A DNA stretch of 64,000 bases from assembly GCA_038025085.1 (NCBI GenBank), contig CM076144.1, forward strand, positions 40,521,001-40,585,000, read 5' to 3'. The DNA is from Tetragonia tetragonoides. Its lineage: Eukaryota; Streptophyta; Magnoliopsida; Caryophyllales; Aizoaceae. The notes beneath the pieces were generated by a model, which was not told the DNA's origin, searched no databases, and saw only the letters and a list, made by a program, of their open reading frames with translations. Numbering within the stretch: position 1 is the first letter of the stretch; the number at the start of each line of letters is the position of its first letter. This document shows positions 54,902 to 64,000 of this stretch, piece after piece. A program made the position numbers and the translations under genes.

Positions 54902-57092
54902 TACTTATGGTGGAGACAAGGACCAGTTAAGCTGTTGTGAGTATGATCCATCCCATTCTGAACCTGAAGGAAGAACTAATGTGAGCCAAAAGTAGTTGAT
55001 ACCTGACCATTGCACATCTTTTAAATGCCAGGTGGAGTAGTGAAGAAAATGGTGTGTGAAGAGTTGGATGGTGTAGAAGCCATGGGAATGGCCATGAAAA
55101 CCTGGGCAGATTGGGTAGATTCTAATGTCAATCCTTGGGAGAAGCGGGTATTCTTCGTTACCATGTCGCCCACGCATATGTGGTGAGTGCCTACCCCCTC
55201 CCCCCTAACTCCGAGTATGGAATGCTGATTTTTCATTAATCATAATTGACTTGCTTCGTGTGCTGTGCATTGGAATGCGCTTAAATTTGTTATTTGTTGA
55301 AGCTAAGCATCTAATGATTAAAATTCCGCATTTCCTGTGAGTTGTTTCATATTTGTAACATGTTAAAGAATGGAATTTGTTGAAGAGATAGGAAGCAAAG
55401 TTACAAATCACATTCTGTTCCTTCCAGAAAACATGAGGAAACTATATCACGAAATATGTAGCATTCCGTTTACTCACGAATCTAATTTCCTTTTGACCTT
55501 ATTAAGTGTTGCGAAATTCTTGTGGACAGTTCAGCTACTTTTTGAATCGGACATCTCCGTTTCAGCTGCCAACCACCTTTCATGGGGTGGTGTACCTAAA
55601 GTCCTAAACTACTACTGCTTGTTGGGTCAAACATCTTTGCAATTGTTACCTTTTGTGTATATATGATCACACAAAGCTCTTTATAAGAAGCAATGATATA
55701 CAGTGAAATAAAGAAGTGCCAAAATGCTGGTGTAGAAGCATAGACAAGACACTGATAGCATTGCTAATGTCTTACATAAACTTGTGATACAAAACAGGAG
55801 TGCTCATGTGCTTGAAGCAGCCTGTTATGGGACTGCTTTATTTTTCTTCTTCTCCCTGTCATTGACCATTTTATTCTCCACACTCTATAGCTGCTAGTGG
55901 CTGGTGTTCATGTTTATTGTGCTGCTTAGCTGTTCTGTATCAGGCTGTCAGCTGCTTGGTGTTTGAAATTGTACTCCATTTATCTTACTGCTAGCATTAT
56001 ATATATATTGGGCATGTATTGCTAGCAAACTTCTAGACTGCTTGATTATTTTCCAAATTTTAACTTGGCATGCATCTAGGGTATTCGTAGTTTGGTTGGT
56101 CAATTTACACCTCACATTAGTTTTCATAAAATGGATATCATTTCTCACGAACGAGTGTAAAAGAAGCCACCATATCATGTAGTCTACCTCTGACACTGGC
56201 AGTTGCAGTGATCTTAGATATGCAGTGATGCTCAAAAAATGAGGAAAGATAAACTTTAGATTAGTCCTATAAATACTGCATTCGTGTTTTAACAGTTTAA
56301 GTGTATGGCTATGCTTAAGTAACATATTTTCTCAGATCTGCATCCTCTGGACAAGCATAATACTCCCTCCGTTTCTGAAAAATGTTAACATTTACTTTTG
56401 CACGGTCTCCAATGCACTACTTTGACCATAAATATTTGTGTTTATATGAATACATAAACTATAAAAAATAGATTTTTCGGAAGTACTAATTAAAACGAAT
56501 CCAACGATAGTATTTTTACATTATAATTCCTTATATTTTTTCCGAAATCAATGGTCAAAATTTGTAAAGTTTGACCTTCAAAAGGTAAATGTTAACATTT
56601 TTCTGAAACGGAGGGAGTAGCTTACTAGTATCCGTCCATGACACCGAAAATACTACATAATAGCATAGTAGCTCACTACGTTTTTTCTTTGTTTTTATGT
56701 CATCTGATCAGCTGTAGTATTGTTAAAACTGAATGTTTTGATTTGCGTTCTTCCCGTTCAGGAGCCGAGAGTGGGATCCAGAAAGTGAAGGAAACTGCTA
56801 CAATGAGAACAATCCCATTGATAATACTACATACTGGGGAAGTGATTCCGACTTGCCAACAATGAGAATGGTTGAGGATATTGTAAGCCGACTAGGCACA
56901 AAGGTTACAGTTCTCAATATCACGCAGCTTTCAGAGTATCGGAAGGATGGGCATCCGTCCATCTACCGCAAGTTCTGGGAAACACTTAGTCCTGAACAGT
57001 TGTCAAAACCCGAGTCATACTCCGATTGTATACATTGGTGCTTGCCTGGTGTCCCTGATATATGGAATCAACTACTCTTCCATTTTTTGTAG
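54902..57092 (+). pseudogene. 3' part of a trichome birefringence-like (TBL) O-acetyltransferase gene, truncated by the retrotransposon nest
   Basis: TBL proteins are Golgi DUF231 acetyltransferases of xylan and other wall polymers. Three exon pieces are readable: 54902-54936 (YLWWRQGPVKL), 55032-55182 (EAMGMAMKTWADWVDS, VFFVTMSPTHMW) and 56762-57092 (REWDPESEGNCYNENNPID, MRMVEDIVSRLGTKVTVLNI, ITQLSEYRKDGHPSIYRK, then YSDCIHWCLPGVPDIWNQLL). DCIH is the DxxH catalytic motif. The upstream exons with the GDS motif and membrane anchor are absent: the first piece starts at the LTR end. Splicing at 54936/55032 in the observed frame meets a TGA at about 55060, while the true frame continues after a 2-nt shift in GTGTG. 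About 170 residues remain of a usual 400-450. TBL identity is firm; the exact subfamily is not. Confidence 0.88.
56363..56617. mobile_element. Stowaway-type MITE in the TBL intron
   Basis: 255 bp with terminal inverted repeats CTCCCTCCGTTTCTGAAAAA and its complement (GAAACGGAGGGAG). It is flanked by TA dinucleotides (56361-56362, 56618-56619), the Tc1/mariner target. AT-rich, no ORF. Confidence 0.95.
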
Positions 57093-57600
57093 GGATGTTT
57101 ATACATAACTGTATTTAAACATAAAATTTTGTCAATAGAATAGAAGTGAGCTAATTCGTTCTGAGACAGAAATCTATCTGGGGCTACTGTTAATCTAACC
57201 GTGTATGTTCCACCCTTTCCCCTTATCTACTACCAGATGAACTCATGCCCAAAATTGATGAATCAACATCCAAACTACAGAGCAAAATGAGGGTGTCTAA
57301 CCAATTTGAGACTAACAGAAGATAAGTCTATGGCGTTCTTTTTTTGACTGAAAATCTTGACATTCTCAAGGATATTTTTTTGAAGAGATGAAGATCAGTG
57401 TAAATTGTAAAATCACAAAGCTAATTTCTTGTGTGTAGGAGTATAAAAAAAGCAACAAAGTAAACATAAAACTTTCTACCTTCTCAACTCTGACACTACA
57501 CACTACTACTATTTCATCTATACATTCTTATAGGAGTATCTGTTACTATCATTTTGTCTCCTACATTTTTAGGTTGGTTTTCTGATAATCTTGCATTCTC
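57093..57600. other. Intergenic region between the TBL remnant and the BZR1-like gene
   Basis: The two genes converge here. AT-rich with no ORF of note; AATAGAA/ATAAAA-type motifs after 57110 could serve TBL polyadenylation. Confidence 0.45.
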
Positions 57601-58218
57601 CTAATCGTAGCTGGGTAATGAAAGAGAGAGTGTCAAGTCCATGTCCTCTCGAGAACTTCCTTCAATACGCCGTCTACCATTGGCACTAAGTTCTTCTACA
57701 TCAAAGTGAGCTTGATCATCACAAGGAACAACAGCAGAAGAAATCTGGCTAGACCCTGTGGTGTTCAGGCCTACAGTCTCTGCCACACCATTCTCCTAAG
57801 AAGAAAAATCATTACCAAAATGTAGCAAGTTTGCCAAGGTTAATTATCTCCAATCTTTTCCAGTAAAATAAATTAGTTACACAGATTATAAAATGAACAT
57901 TAAGTAATTGCAATATACCTTCCTCGAGATAGTGCCATCCTCATCAACTTGCCATCCTGCTTCATCACATAGTGCCTTCAACAGGTCATTATTATCAGCA
58001 TATTTAGGCAACTTGTAATTGCCATGAGCTCGAAGCCCTTCATAGATTCTTCTTGTGATCTCCCTGCGTTTCCTTTCTCTCTCCATGTTGTTTTGGCGCT
58101 CCTTATCAGTAGGAAACCGGAGGGATGTTATAACACCCTTCTTTGTCGCACGATGAACCACCCAAGGCCCTCTGGTTGCCTTGATGCACCCTCTTGGCTT
58201 CTTGCTGTTTTTCTTCAT
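57601..58218 (-). CDS. Short BZR1/BES1-domain protein with C-terminal EAR-like motif
   Basis: Exon 1 is 58218-57919 (100 codons), the intron 57918-57796 has GT...AG borders, exon 2 is 57795-57601; they join in phase to a 164-residue protein. The N-terminus is basic ([20 protein letters not shown]), then the BES1_N/BZR1 DNA-binding region: [63 protein letters not shown]1 proteins bind BRRE/E-box promoter sites downstream of brassinosteroid signalling. Here the usual long Ser/Pro phosphorylated middle and PEST region are missing: exon 2 goes straight to [14 protein letters not shown], an LxLxLxL EAR repression motif. It could be a BZR-like repressor. The BAM7/8 fusion type is excluded by the missing amylase domain. 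Confidence 0.85.
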
Positions 58219-58582
58219 CTCCTACACTTGTGTACAGAACTTGGTTTTCTTTCATTGCCAATTGAGTCTTGTAAAATAATCTCTATTTATTAGTACAAAA
58301 CATGGATGGAAAAGAGAACATAAAGAAGAGATGTACAATTGTACATACATGGAGATTATGGACCATTGGATCTGCCAATTTGAGATATAAGGAGGCTAAT
58401 CCAACGGCTGGGGATAAGCATGGGATGGGAGAATAAGAGAAAAGTGTAGAAATAAAACATGGTTAGAGCCTTATGAAGGGTGTGTTTTGTTGGTAAGTAC
58501 GTACCTTATGTACTATACTACAGTATAACTCAATTAAGCATGGAAAACCAAGATGCTGATTTTTCTAGAGGGGGATGTTTTG

Positions 58583-58632
<50 letters not shown>

Positions 58633-59285
58633 GAGTGACAGAGACAGAAAAGAATAAAGTACATTACATGCAACAAGACCTCAGGAGCTGTTAGATGGCG
58701 GTTTCTGTCCAATTAGAGCATAACAGGCCTCTTCTTCAATTGGAAAATAATGAAGTTAAGATAGAATTTCGTACCCGCGAAATATAGGTCTTTGATACTA
58801 TTAGGAGTAACTCATTTTAGTATTAACAACATTGATAATTTGATACATTCAGTGGAGTTTAGACTTTAGTTAAGTGGAAAAGAACAAACTTCATAGTATG
58901 TCAAAGATTGCCACTATTCGCTTAAATTTCTCAACTTACACTATTCCATAATATTTCTCAAATTTGAGATTATTTTTTAAATAAGTAAAAATAAAAAAAT
59001 AAAAAAAAAATTAGGAAAATTAGAAATAGCGCTTGCATCAAATAAATTTATAACCATATTTATTATCCCTTGTATGATAGGTGGACCGTGGACAGTATAG
59101 TTTACTGAAAGATATCAATGTCAGTTCGTCATTTCATTAGCTCTAGTACCAAACATATGGGCTCTTTCAATGATATTCCTACCAATATGAGCCAACTTAA
59201 TACAACAAAAGAAATTAGCATCCTTAGATCAATTTGTTCCTTCATGAAGCTGAGATCCTCAACTCTAGCGCCTGCTATCATGAGT
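58219..59285. other. Upstream region of the BZR1-like gene and intergenic DNA
   Basis: Contains the 5' flank of the minus-strand gene and a (GA)n run. No other gene is supported. A TATA candidate (TATTTATTAG complement) near 58285 is weak. Confidence 0.4.
58586..58629. repeat. (GA)n microsatellite upstream of the BZR1-like gene
   Basis: About 21 uninterrupted AG units, roughly 370 bp upstream of the start codon. GA/CT runs are often targets of plant BPC/GAGA-binding factors; a regulatory role here is only possible. Confidence 0.9.
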
Positions 59286-59480
59286 ACAACAACAACAACA
59301 ACAACAACAACAACCCAGTAAGTGTCCCGCCTAGGGCGGGGTCTGGGGAGGTCCAGATGTACGCAGTCTTACCCCTAACTAGTCGCCTAGAAGAGAGACT
59401 GTTTCCGAGAGACCCACAAAAAATTTTTTTTTTTTTTTTTGAAAATGCATTTGAAAACGGTTTTTTTTTTTTTTTTTTTT
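59286..59480 (-). mobile_element. 3' end of the RTE LINE with (TTG)n tail
   Basis: On the minus strand the element ends ...CTTACTGGG followed by (TTG) units (about 59286-59316). RTE-clade LINEs typically end in short microsatellite tails instead of poly(A). The conserved stem-like CCGCCTAGGGCGGG lies just inside (about 59329-59342). T runs at 59405-59440 and 59460-59482 lie in the 3' UTR. Confidence 0.8.
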
Positions 59481-59636
59481 TAAAGCAGTAAAGAATGATC
59501 AGAAGGGCAAGGAAAGTAAATCAGTAAACATACTAGCACAAGATTCTACTTACTGAGCAACCTAAAGTGAAGTAGACGCTACAGGCTATAAACAAACTGA
59601 GTCAACCCCTAGTACTAGCCAATGCACAACCCTAAT

Positions 59637-62600
59637 CTAACGCGGATCCTCTACACGGATCCTGCTACGCCATACTCTCCTATCTAGGACCAAGTCCTCG
59701 GTAAGATCTAGACGGGTCAAATCCTGCCTGATTACCTCTTCCCAAGTCTTCTTCGGGCGTCCTCGTCTTCGTTTACAATCTCTAAGTGTAATTCTCTCAC
59801 ACCTTCTCACCGGTGCATCACGATGTCTCCTCCTCACATGCCCAAGCCACCTAAGCCTTGTTTCTCGCATCTTGTTGTCGATATCGGTCACTCCCACCTT
59901 GCCTCTCAACACTTCGTTCCTAATTCTATCTCTTCTTGTAGAGTTGCACATCCAACGAAGCATCCTCATCTCGGTCACCCGCTTCTTCTGCACATGCACC
60001 TGCCTCACCGGCCAACACTCCGCCCCATATAGCATAGCTGGCCTGATGACTGTACAATAAAATTTGCCTTTAAGTTTTAGTGGGATTTTTCTGTCACATA
60101 GAACTCCCGTTGCACTCCTCCACTTTAGCCACCCTGTTCTGATACGATGAGTCACGTCATCGTCAATCTCGCCGTTGCCCTGTATGACTGAACCGAGATA
60201 TTTGAAACAATCCTTCTTTGATACTACCTCCGTACCAATCTTAATCTCCATATCCGAGGCAACCCCATCTCTTGTGAATTTGCCTTCCAAGTACTAGGTC
60301 TTTGTCCTACTTAGCTTGAATCCCTTTGACTCTAGTGTGTCCCGCCAAAGTTCCAATTTGGCGTTAACACCTTCTTTAGTCTCGTCTATCAGAACAATGT
60401 CGTCGGCAAACAACATACACCAAGGCACATCCCCCTGGATAGTCTTAGTGAGCTCATCCATGACGGTTGCGAATAAAAAGGGACTCAACGATGACCCTTG
60501 ATGTAACCCAATATCTATAGAAAATTGCTCAGTTTCCCCTCCTGTAGTCCTGACCCTAGTCCTCACTCCTTCATACATATCCTTAATCACTCGGATATAG
60601 GCGACTGGAACCCCCTTGGCTTCCAAGCACCTCCACAAAACTTCTCTAGCTACCCTGTCATACGCCTTCTCCAAATCAATGAAAACCATGTGCAAGTCCC
60701 TTTGTCTCTCTCTGTAGTGCTCCATAGAACGTCTAATCAGATGAATCGCTTCCATTGTTGACCTCCCTGGCATGAAACCGAATTGGTTCTCCGAGATTAG
60801 AGTACTCTTCCTTAGTCTCTTCTCAATCACTCTCTCCCATAGCTTCATGGTGTGACTGAGTAGCTTAATACCCCTATAATTGTTGCAGCTTTGGATATCT
60901 CCTTTGTTCTTGTATACAGGAATCAATGTGCTGAGTCGCCACTCCTCCGGCATCCTTGCGGATTTAAGGATCATGTTGAAAAGCCTAACTAACCACAATA
61001 GACCTTCTTCCCCCAAACTCTTCCATACCTCTATAGGTATCTCATCTGGTCCTACTGCCTTCCCACTCTTCATCGTCCGCATGGCCCCTTTGATTTCTTC
61101 CTTCGTAACGCGACGACAAAAGCTGTAGTTGCGGTATTGCTCGGATGTGGTAAGGTCTCCCAACGAAATGGCTACGTCTCCAACGTTGTTAAAGAGCTCA
61201 TCGAAATACCCATGCCACCTCCTCTTGATGTTCGCATCGTCCACAAGAACTCTCCCCGCCTCATCCTTAATACAACGAACTTGATCCAGGTCTCTAGTCT
61301 TCCTCTCCCTAGCTCTCGCCAACCTGTACACATCCTGTTCTCCCTCCTTAGTGGCCAATTTTCGGTACAGGCTCTCATATGCTTTACTTTTGGCTTCTGC
61401 TACTGATTTCTTTGCCTCCCTCTTTGCCGCTCTGTAGGCTTCCCGCTTCTCCACCCTTTCCTCATCTATAGTGCTATCCATTAGGGCTTTATAGGCAACT
61501 TTCTTAGCCTTCACCCTGCTTTGAATATCCTCACTCCACCACCAGGATTCCTTCTTGCTACTTCCTATCCCTCTTGCAACTTCTAAAGTCTCCTTCGCCA
61601 CATTCCTAATGAGATCCGTCACCCCTGCCCACATTTGACTCGCATTACCTTCTCTTCTCCAGATGCTATCCGACTCAACCTTTGCCCTAAATTGACTCCC
61701 CCCGATTCCTCTAAGATTCCACCACTTGATTTTGGTGCCATTGTGTGCACTTCTCTTCCTCTTCCACCCCTTCATCTCAAGGTCCAAAACTACCATCCTA
61801 TGTTGGGTCGACACACACGCGCCTGGTAAAACTTTGCAATCCATGCACGCCCCTCGGTCGCCACGCCTAACAAGAATGTAATCTATTTGGGTCTTAGCGG
61901 TGCTGTTTCTAAAAGTAACTAGGTGCTCCTCTCTTTTGTTGTAGAAGGAGTTGGTTACCATTAGGTCGTACGCCGTCGAAAAATCTAAGACCGCCGTGCC
62001 ACCATCGTTCCTAACTCCGTACCCGAACCCTCCATGAGCGCCGGAATATCCATCCGACGTGGTCCCTATGTGTCCATTGAAGTCTCCTCCTACCAGGAGT
62101 TTCTCACTAGGGGGAACCTGCTGAATAACCTCATCTAACTCCTCCCAGAAGCGACGCCTAAGTTGCATATCCAACCCTGCTTGTGGTGCATAAGCACAAA
62201 TGACACTGAAGGTCTCCTCCTTCACCACAACCTTGATAGACATGATCCTATCATTGGTTCTCTTAACTTCTACAACATGTTGTTTAAGCTCCTTATCGAC
62301 TAAGATCCCGACCCCATTCCTTTGACTCGAACACCCTGAATACCCAAGTTTGAATCCATTGATCTCTCTTGCCTTGGCGCCTGACCACCTCGTCTCCTAA
62401 ACACACACGATGTTAACCTTATATTTTTCTAAAACCTCCACTAACTCTAGAGTTCTTCCCGTGAGTGTCCCTACATTCCATGTGCCGAACCGCAATCTAT
62501 TTGCCCCAACTCTCCCCCTTCGAGACCCAGAGCTCACCGGAGGACTGGCCCTAAACCTACCAATAGAAGTCAAAGACGCCACACCGACCGAAAAAGACAA
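59637..62600 (-). pseudogene. RTE-type LINE polyprotein (endonuclease plus reverse transcriptase), two in-frame stops
   Basis: One frame of 988 codons runs from ATG 62600 to 59637. Apurinic-type endonuclease: LRFGTWNVGTLTGR, then [17 protein letters not shown] where the Gln codon before ETRW is TAG (about 62397), then [19 protein letters not shown] and TQHRMVV. Reverse transcriptase: [76 protein letters not shown] and the catalytic [10 protein letters not shown] (about 60397-60425). A second TAG at about 60293 follows SRTKT. The C-terminal zinc-free region (MRMLRWMCNSTRRDRIRNE, RLRWLGHVRRR) is typical of plant RTE. It nicks target DNA and copies its RNA in place when intact. Confidence 0.92.
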
Positions 62601-63200
62601 TGGTCAAGCAGTTAACTCAAACTACAAATTAGAAAGCCATGCAACTAAGTACGTACTAGCACACCAACAGGTTAGGTAACGCAAACCGTAACTATATAAC
62701 AGACAAAGTCTATGCTTGCAAACAAAATTTGCTTACAATAATAGTAATAGTACTAATAATGACAATGATAATACTAAGATAATGATTACAATGATACTAA
62801 TAGTACTGATAATACTAATACTAATAGTAATAATGCTAATAGTAATAAAGGCAAATACCCACAACAAAGGCAACAACACACCGTAATAGTACTACTTATA
62901 AAGACGACCGAAACAATGGTACAACTAACTTACTACTAGTAGTAGCAAAACTATTAGTTAAATAATACTACTACTACTATTATAATACTAACTTTAATAA
63001 TAACAATAAAAATAATAATAACAATAATAATAATAATAATAATATTAATACGAGATAGGCTAGAGATACAAACAGCAACCAAAACAGACACAACCCGCAA
63101 TGTTACTAGGTTCCCCTTAAGAGAAAGAGTAGCACACGAAATAGTTTCCAAAGCAATAACAAGCAGCAAACAGGATCCGATAAGTCAACAACAAGAATAA
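62601..63200. repeat. RTE 5' flank with AT-rich trinucleotide-like low complexity
   Basis: Imperfect (AAT/ACT/ATG)n stretches at about 62735-62860 and 62935-63055. No gene is supported. The 5' end of the RTE probably lies near 62690, but no TSD was found. Confidence 0.5.
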
Positions 63201-63450
63201 ATAAATAATAAAATGATTGACACATCCAAAGCAAAACGGGTGTCAAGTGGGGCCACAGGGACTGTTGGATAGGGTTCGCCGGTGCTTACCACGGCGCTAC
63301 TACCTGTCTCCGGCTGTGTTTGTTCCTGGGCAGAGGGCCTGGAGGTTGTGGTGTCACTCCGGCTTCCCGACTGAGTGGAGTAGGTCCTCGGCGGTGAGAG
63401 TCCGCAAGAGAATCAAGTAGGGTCGTCGAGCTCACGGCAATCTTTCCTGT
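63201..63450. other. GC-moderate segment ending in a long A run; nature unclear
   Basis: A unique-looking 240-bp stretch with a sudden rise in GC that ends at CTGTCC followed by poly(A). It could be a retroposed piece with an A tail on the + strand. I found no convincing pol III A and B boxes. Confidence 0.35.
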
Positions 63451-63451
63451 C

Positions 63452-63487
<36 letters not shown>
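63451..63487 (+). repeat. Poly(A) run
   Basis: About 36 A residues, uninterrupted. Confidence 0.95.
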
Positions 63488-63489
<2 letters not shown>

Positions 63490-63518
63490 AAGCCTCCGAC
63501 CGTCTCTTCAACCCCGCG

Positions 63519-63862
63519 AGAGAGGGCTAGCGCAAAAGAGAGAGAGATGGCGAGCGCAAGAGAGAGAGAGGGCGAGCGCAAGAGAGAGAGAGAGTTAGAG
63601 AGAGAGAGAGAGCCGTTCAGAGAGAGAGAGAGAGAGAGAGAGAACTCCGACGAGTCGATGGGAGGTCAAACGAAGCCTCCGACGAGTAGATCGGAGGTCA
63701 ATTCCGCCCCTAGTGGGTCGGGCTGGGTTTGGATGGCGGTCGCCGATCCTTGTAGGGCGGCCGGCGATCACCGACCTTGAGGGGGGAGAGAGGGCGAGAG
63801 GGGGAGAGAGAGAGAGAGAGCGCGCTAGAGAGAGAGAGAGAGTTAGAGAGAGAGAGCGTATC
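63519..63862. repeat. Interrupted (GA)n-rich region
   Basis: GAGAGA blocks at 63536-63640 and 63785-63860 flank a non-repetitive core (63645-63780). A GAAGCCTCCGAC segment occurs twice (about 63487 and 63672). ORFs across it encode only Arg/Glu repeats. No gene was seen to the window end. Confidence 0.8.
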
Positions 63863-64000
63863 TCACATTTCACTCCTTTCAAATGCTTGGGTTCTAATCA
63901 CATGGGCAAATGCACCAATTTACGACTTCATATAAACCATAGACAGCCTGCTAAAATAGAAAAATAAGATCATTTTCCATATAAAGGCATTATTGCACTC

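Noticed and set aside
54905..55236. Minus-strand ORFs over the TBL exons
   Set aside because: Shadows: the + strand has the TBL motifs and matching splice borders.
57601..58218. BAM7/BAM8-type beta-amylase with BZR1 domain
   Set aside because: The frame ends 65 codons into exon 2 and no amylase domain follows.
63201..63487. tRNA-derived SINE ending in poly(A)
   Set aside because: GGTTCGCCGG vaguely resembles a B box, but no A box at the right distance and no TSD were seen.
63487..63967. Arg/Glu-repeat ORFs on both strands
   Set aside because: They are products of (GA)n low-complexity DNA.

Overview
The window is plant nuclear DNA, most probably from a eudicot. The evidence is spliceosomal introns with GT...AG borders, a trichome-birefringence-like (TBL) wall acetyltransferase, a BZR1/BES1-type factor, and plant-only retroelement lineages (Sirevirus copia, Tekay chromovirus, Tat gypsy, plant RTE LINE, Stowaway and hAT MITEs). 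I cannot name the species. No rRNA, tRNA, CRISPR or prokaryotic genes were seen.

Positions 1-54,901 are a nest of LTR retrotransposons (labels are mine). The host layer is a Sirevirus-like Ty1/copia element, S1 (+), whose right edge abuts a TBL exon. S1 is cut at three places: (i) its 5' LTR, by a Tat-lineage element T1 (+), of which only the 3' end (1-3620) is in the window; (ii) its integrase, by E1 (-, 6728-36086), a Tekay chromovirus with a 5-bp TSD that matches at 4 of 5 bases; (iii) its RT/RNase H, by E2 (+, 37809-49995), a second Tekay of the same family with a perfect TSD, AACAG. E1 is itself cut by a hAT MITE (11691-12048), a Tat-lineage element T2 (-, 13768-30345) and a solo LTR (30477-31344).

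T2 is the most interesting part. Its sense strand encodes Gag-protease, RT, two RNases H in tandem and integrase. Two intron-containing plant-mobile-domain-like genes lie antisense between integrase and the 3' LTR. Three promoter-like regions of T2 (LTR and both antisense genes) carry arrays of GCGG-N5-CCGC palindromes at a strict 20-21 bp period; T1 shows the same design less regularly. The 3' UTR of T2 carries 11 small hairpins whose stems covary, with G:U pairs only on the element's sense strand.

E1 and E2 both carry an undescribed-looking ORF between PBS and gag. E2 has a copy of its LTR/PBS junction pasted into its RNase H region. Almost every element ORF is broken by stops or frameshifts.

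Positions 54,902-57,092 hold the last exons of the TBL gene, truncated by the nest and apparently frameshifted, with a Stowaway MITE in an intron. Positions 57,601-58,218 hold a compact two-exon BZR1/BES1-domain gene (-) with a C-terminal EAR-like motif. Positions 59,286-62,600 hold a nearly full-length RTE LINE (-) with two in-frame stops. The right end is low-complexity and (GA)n-rich.
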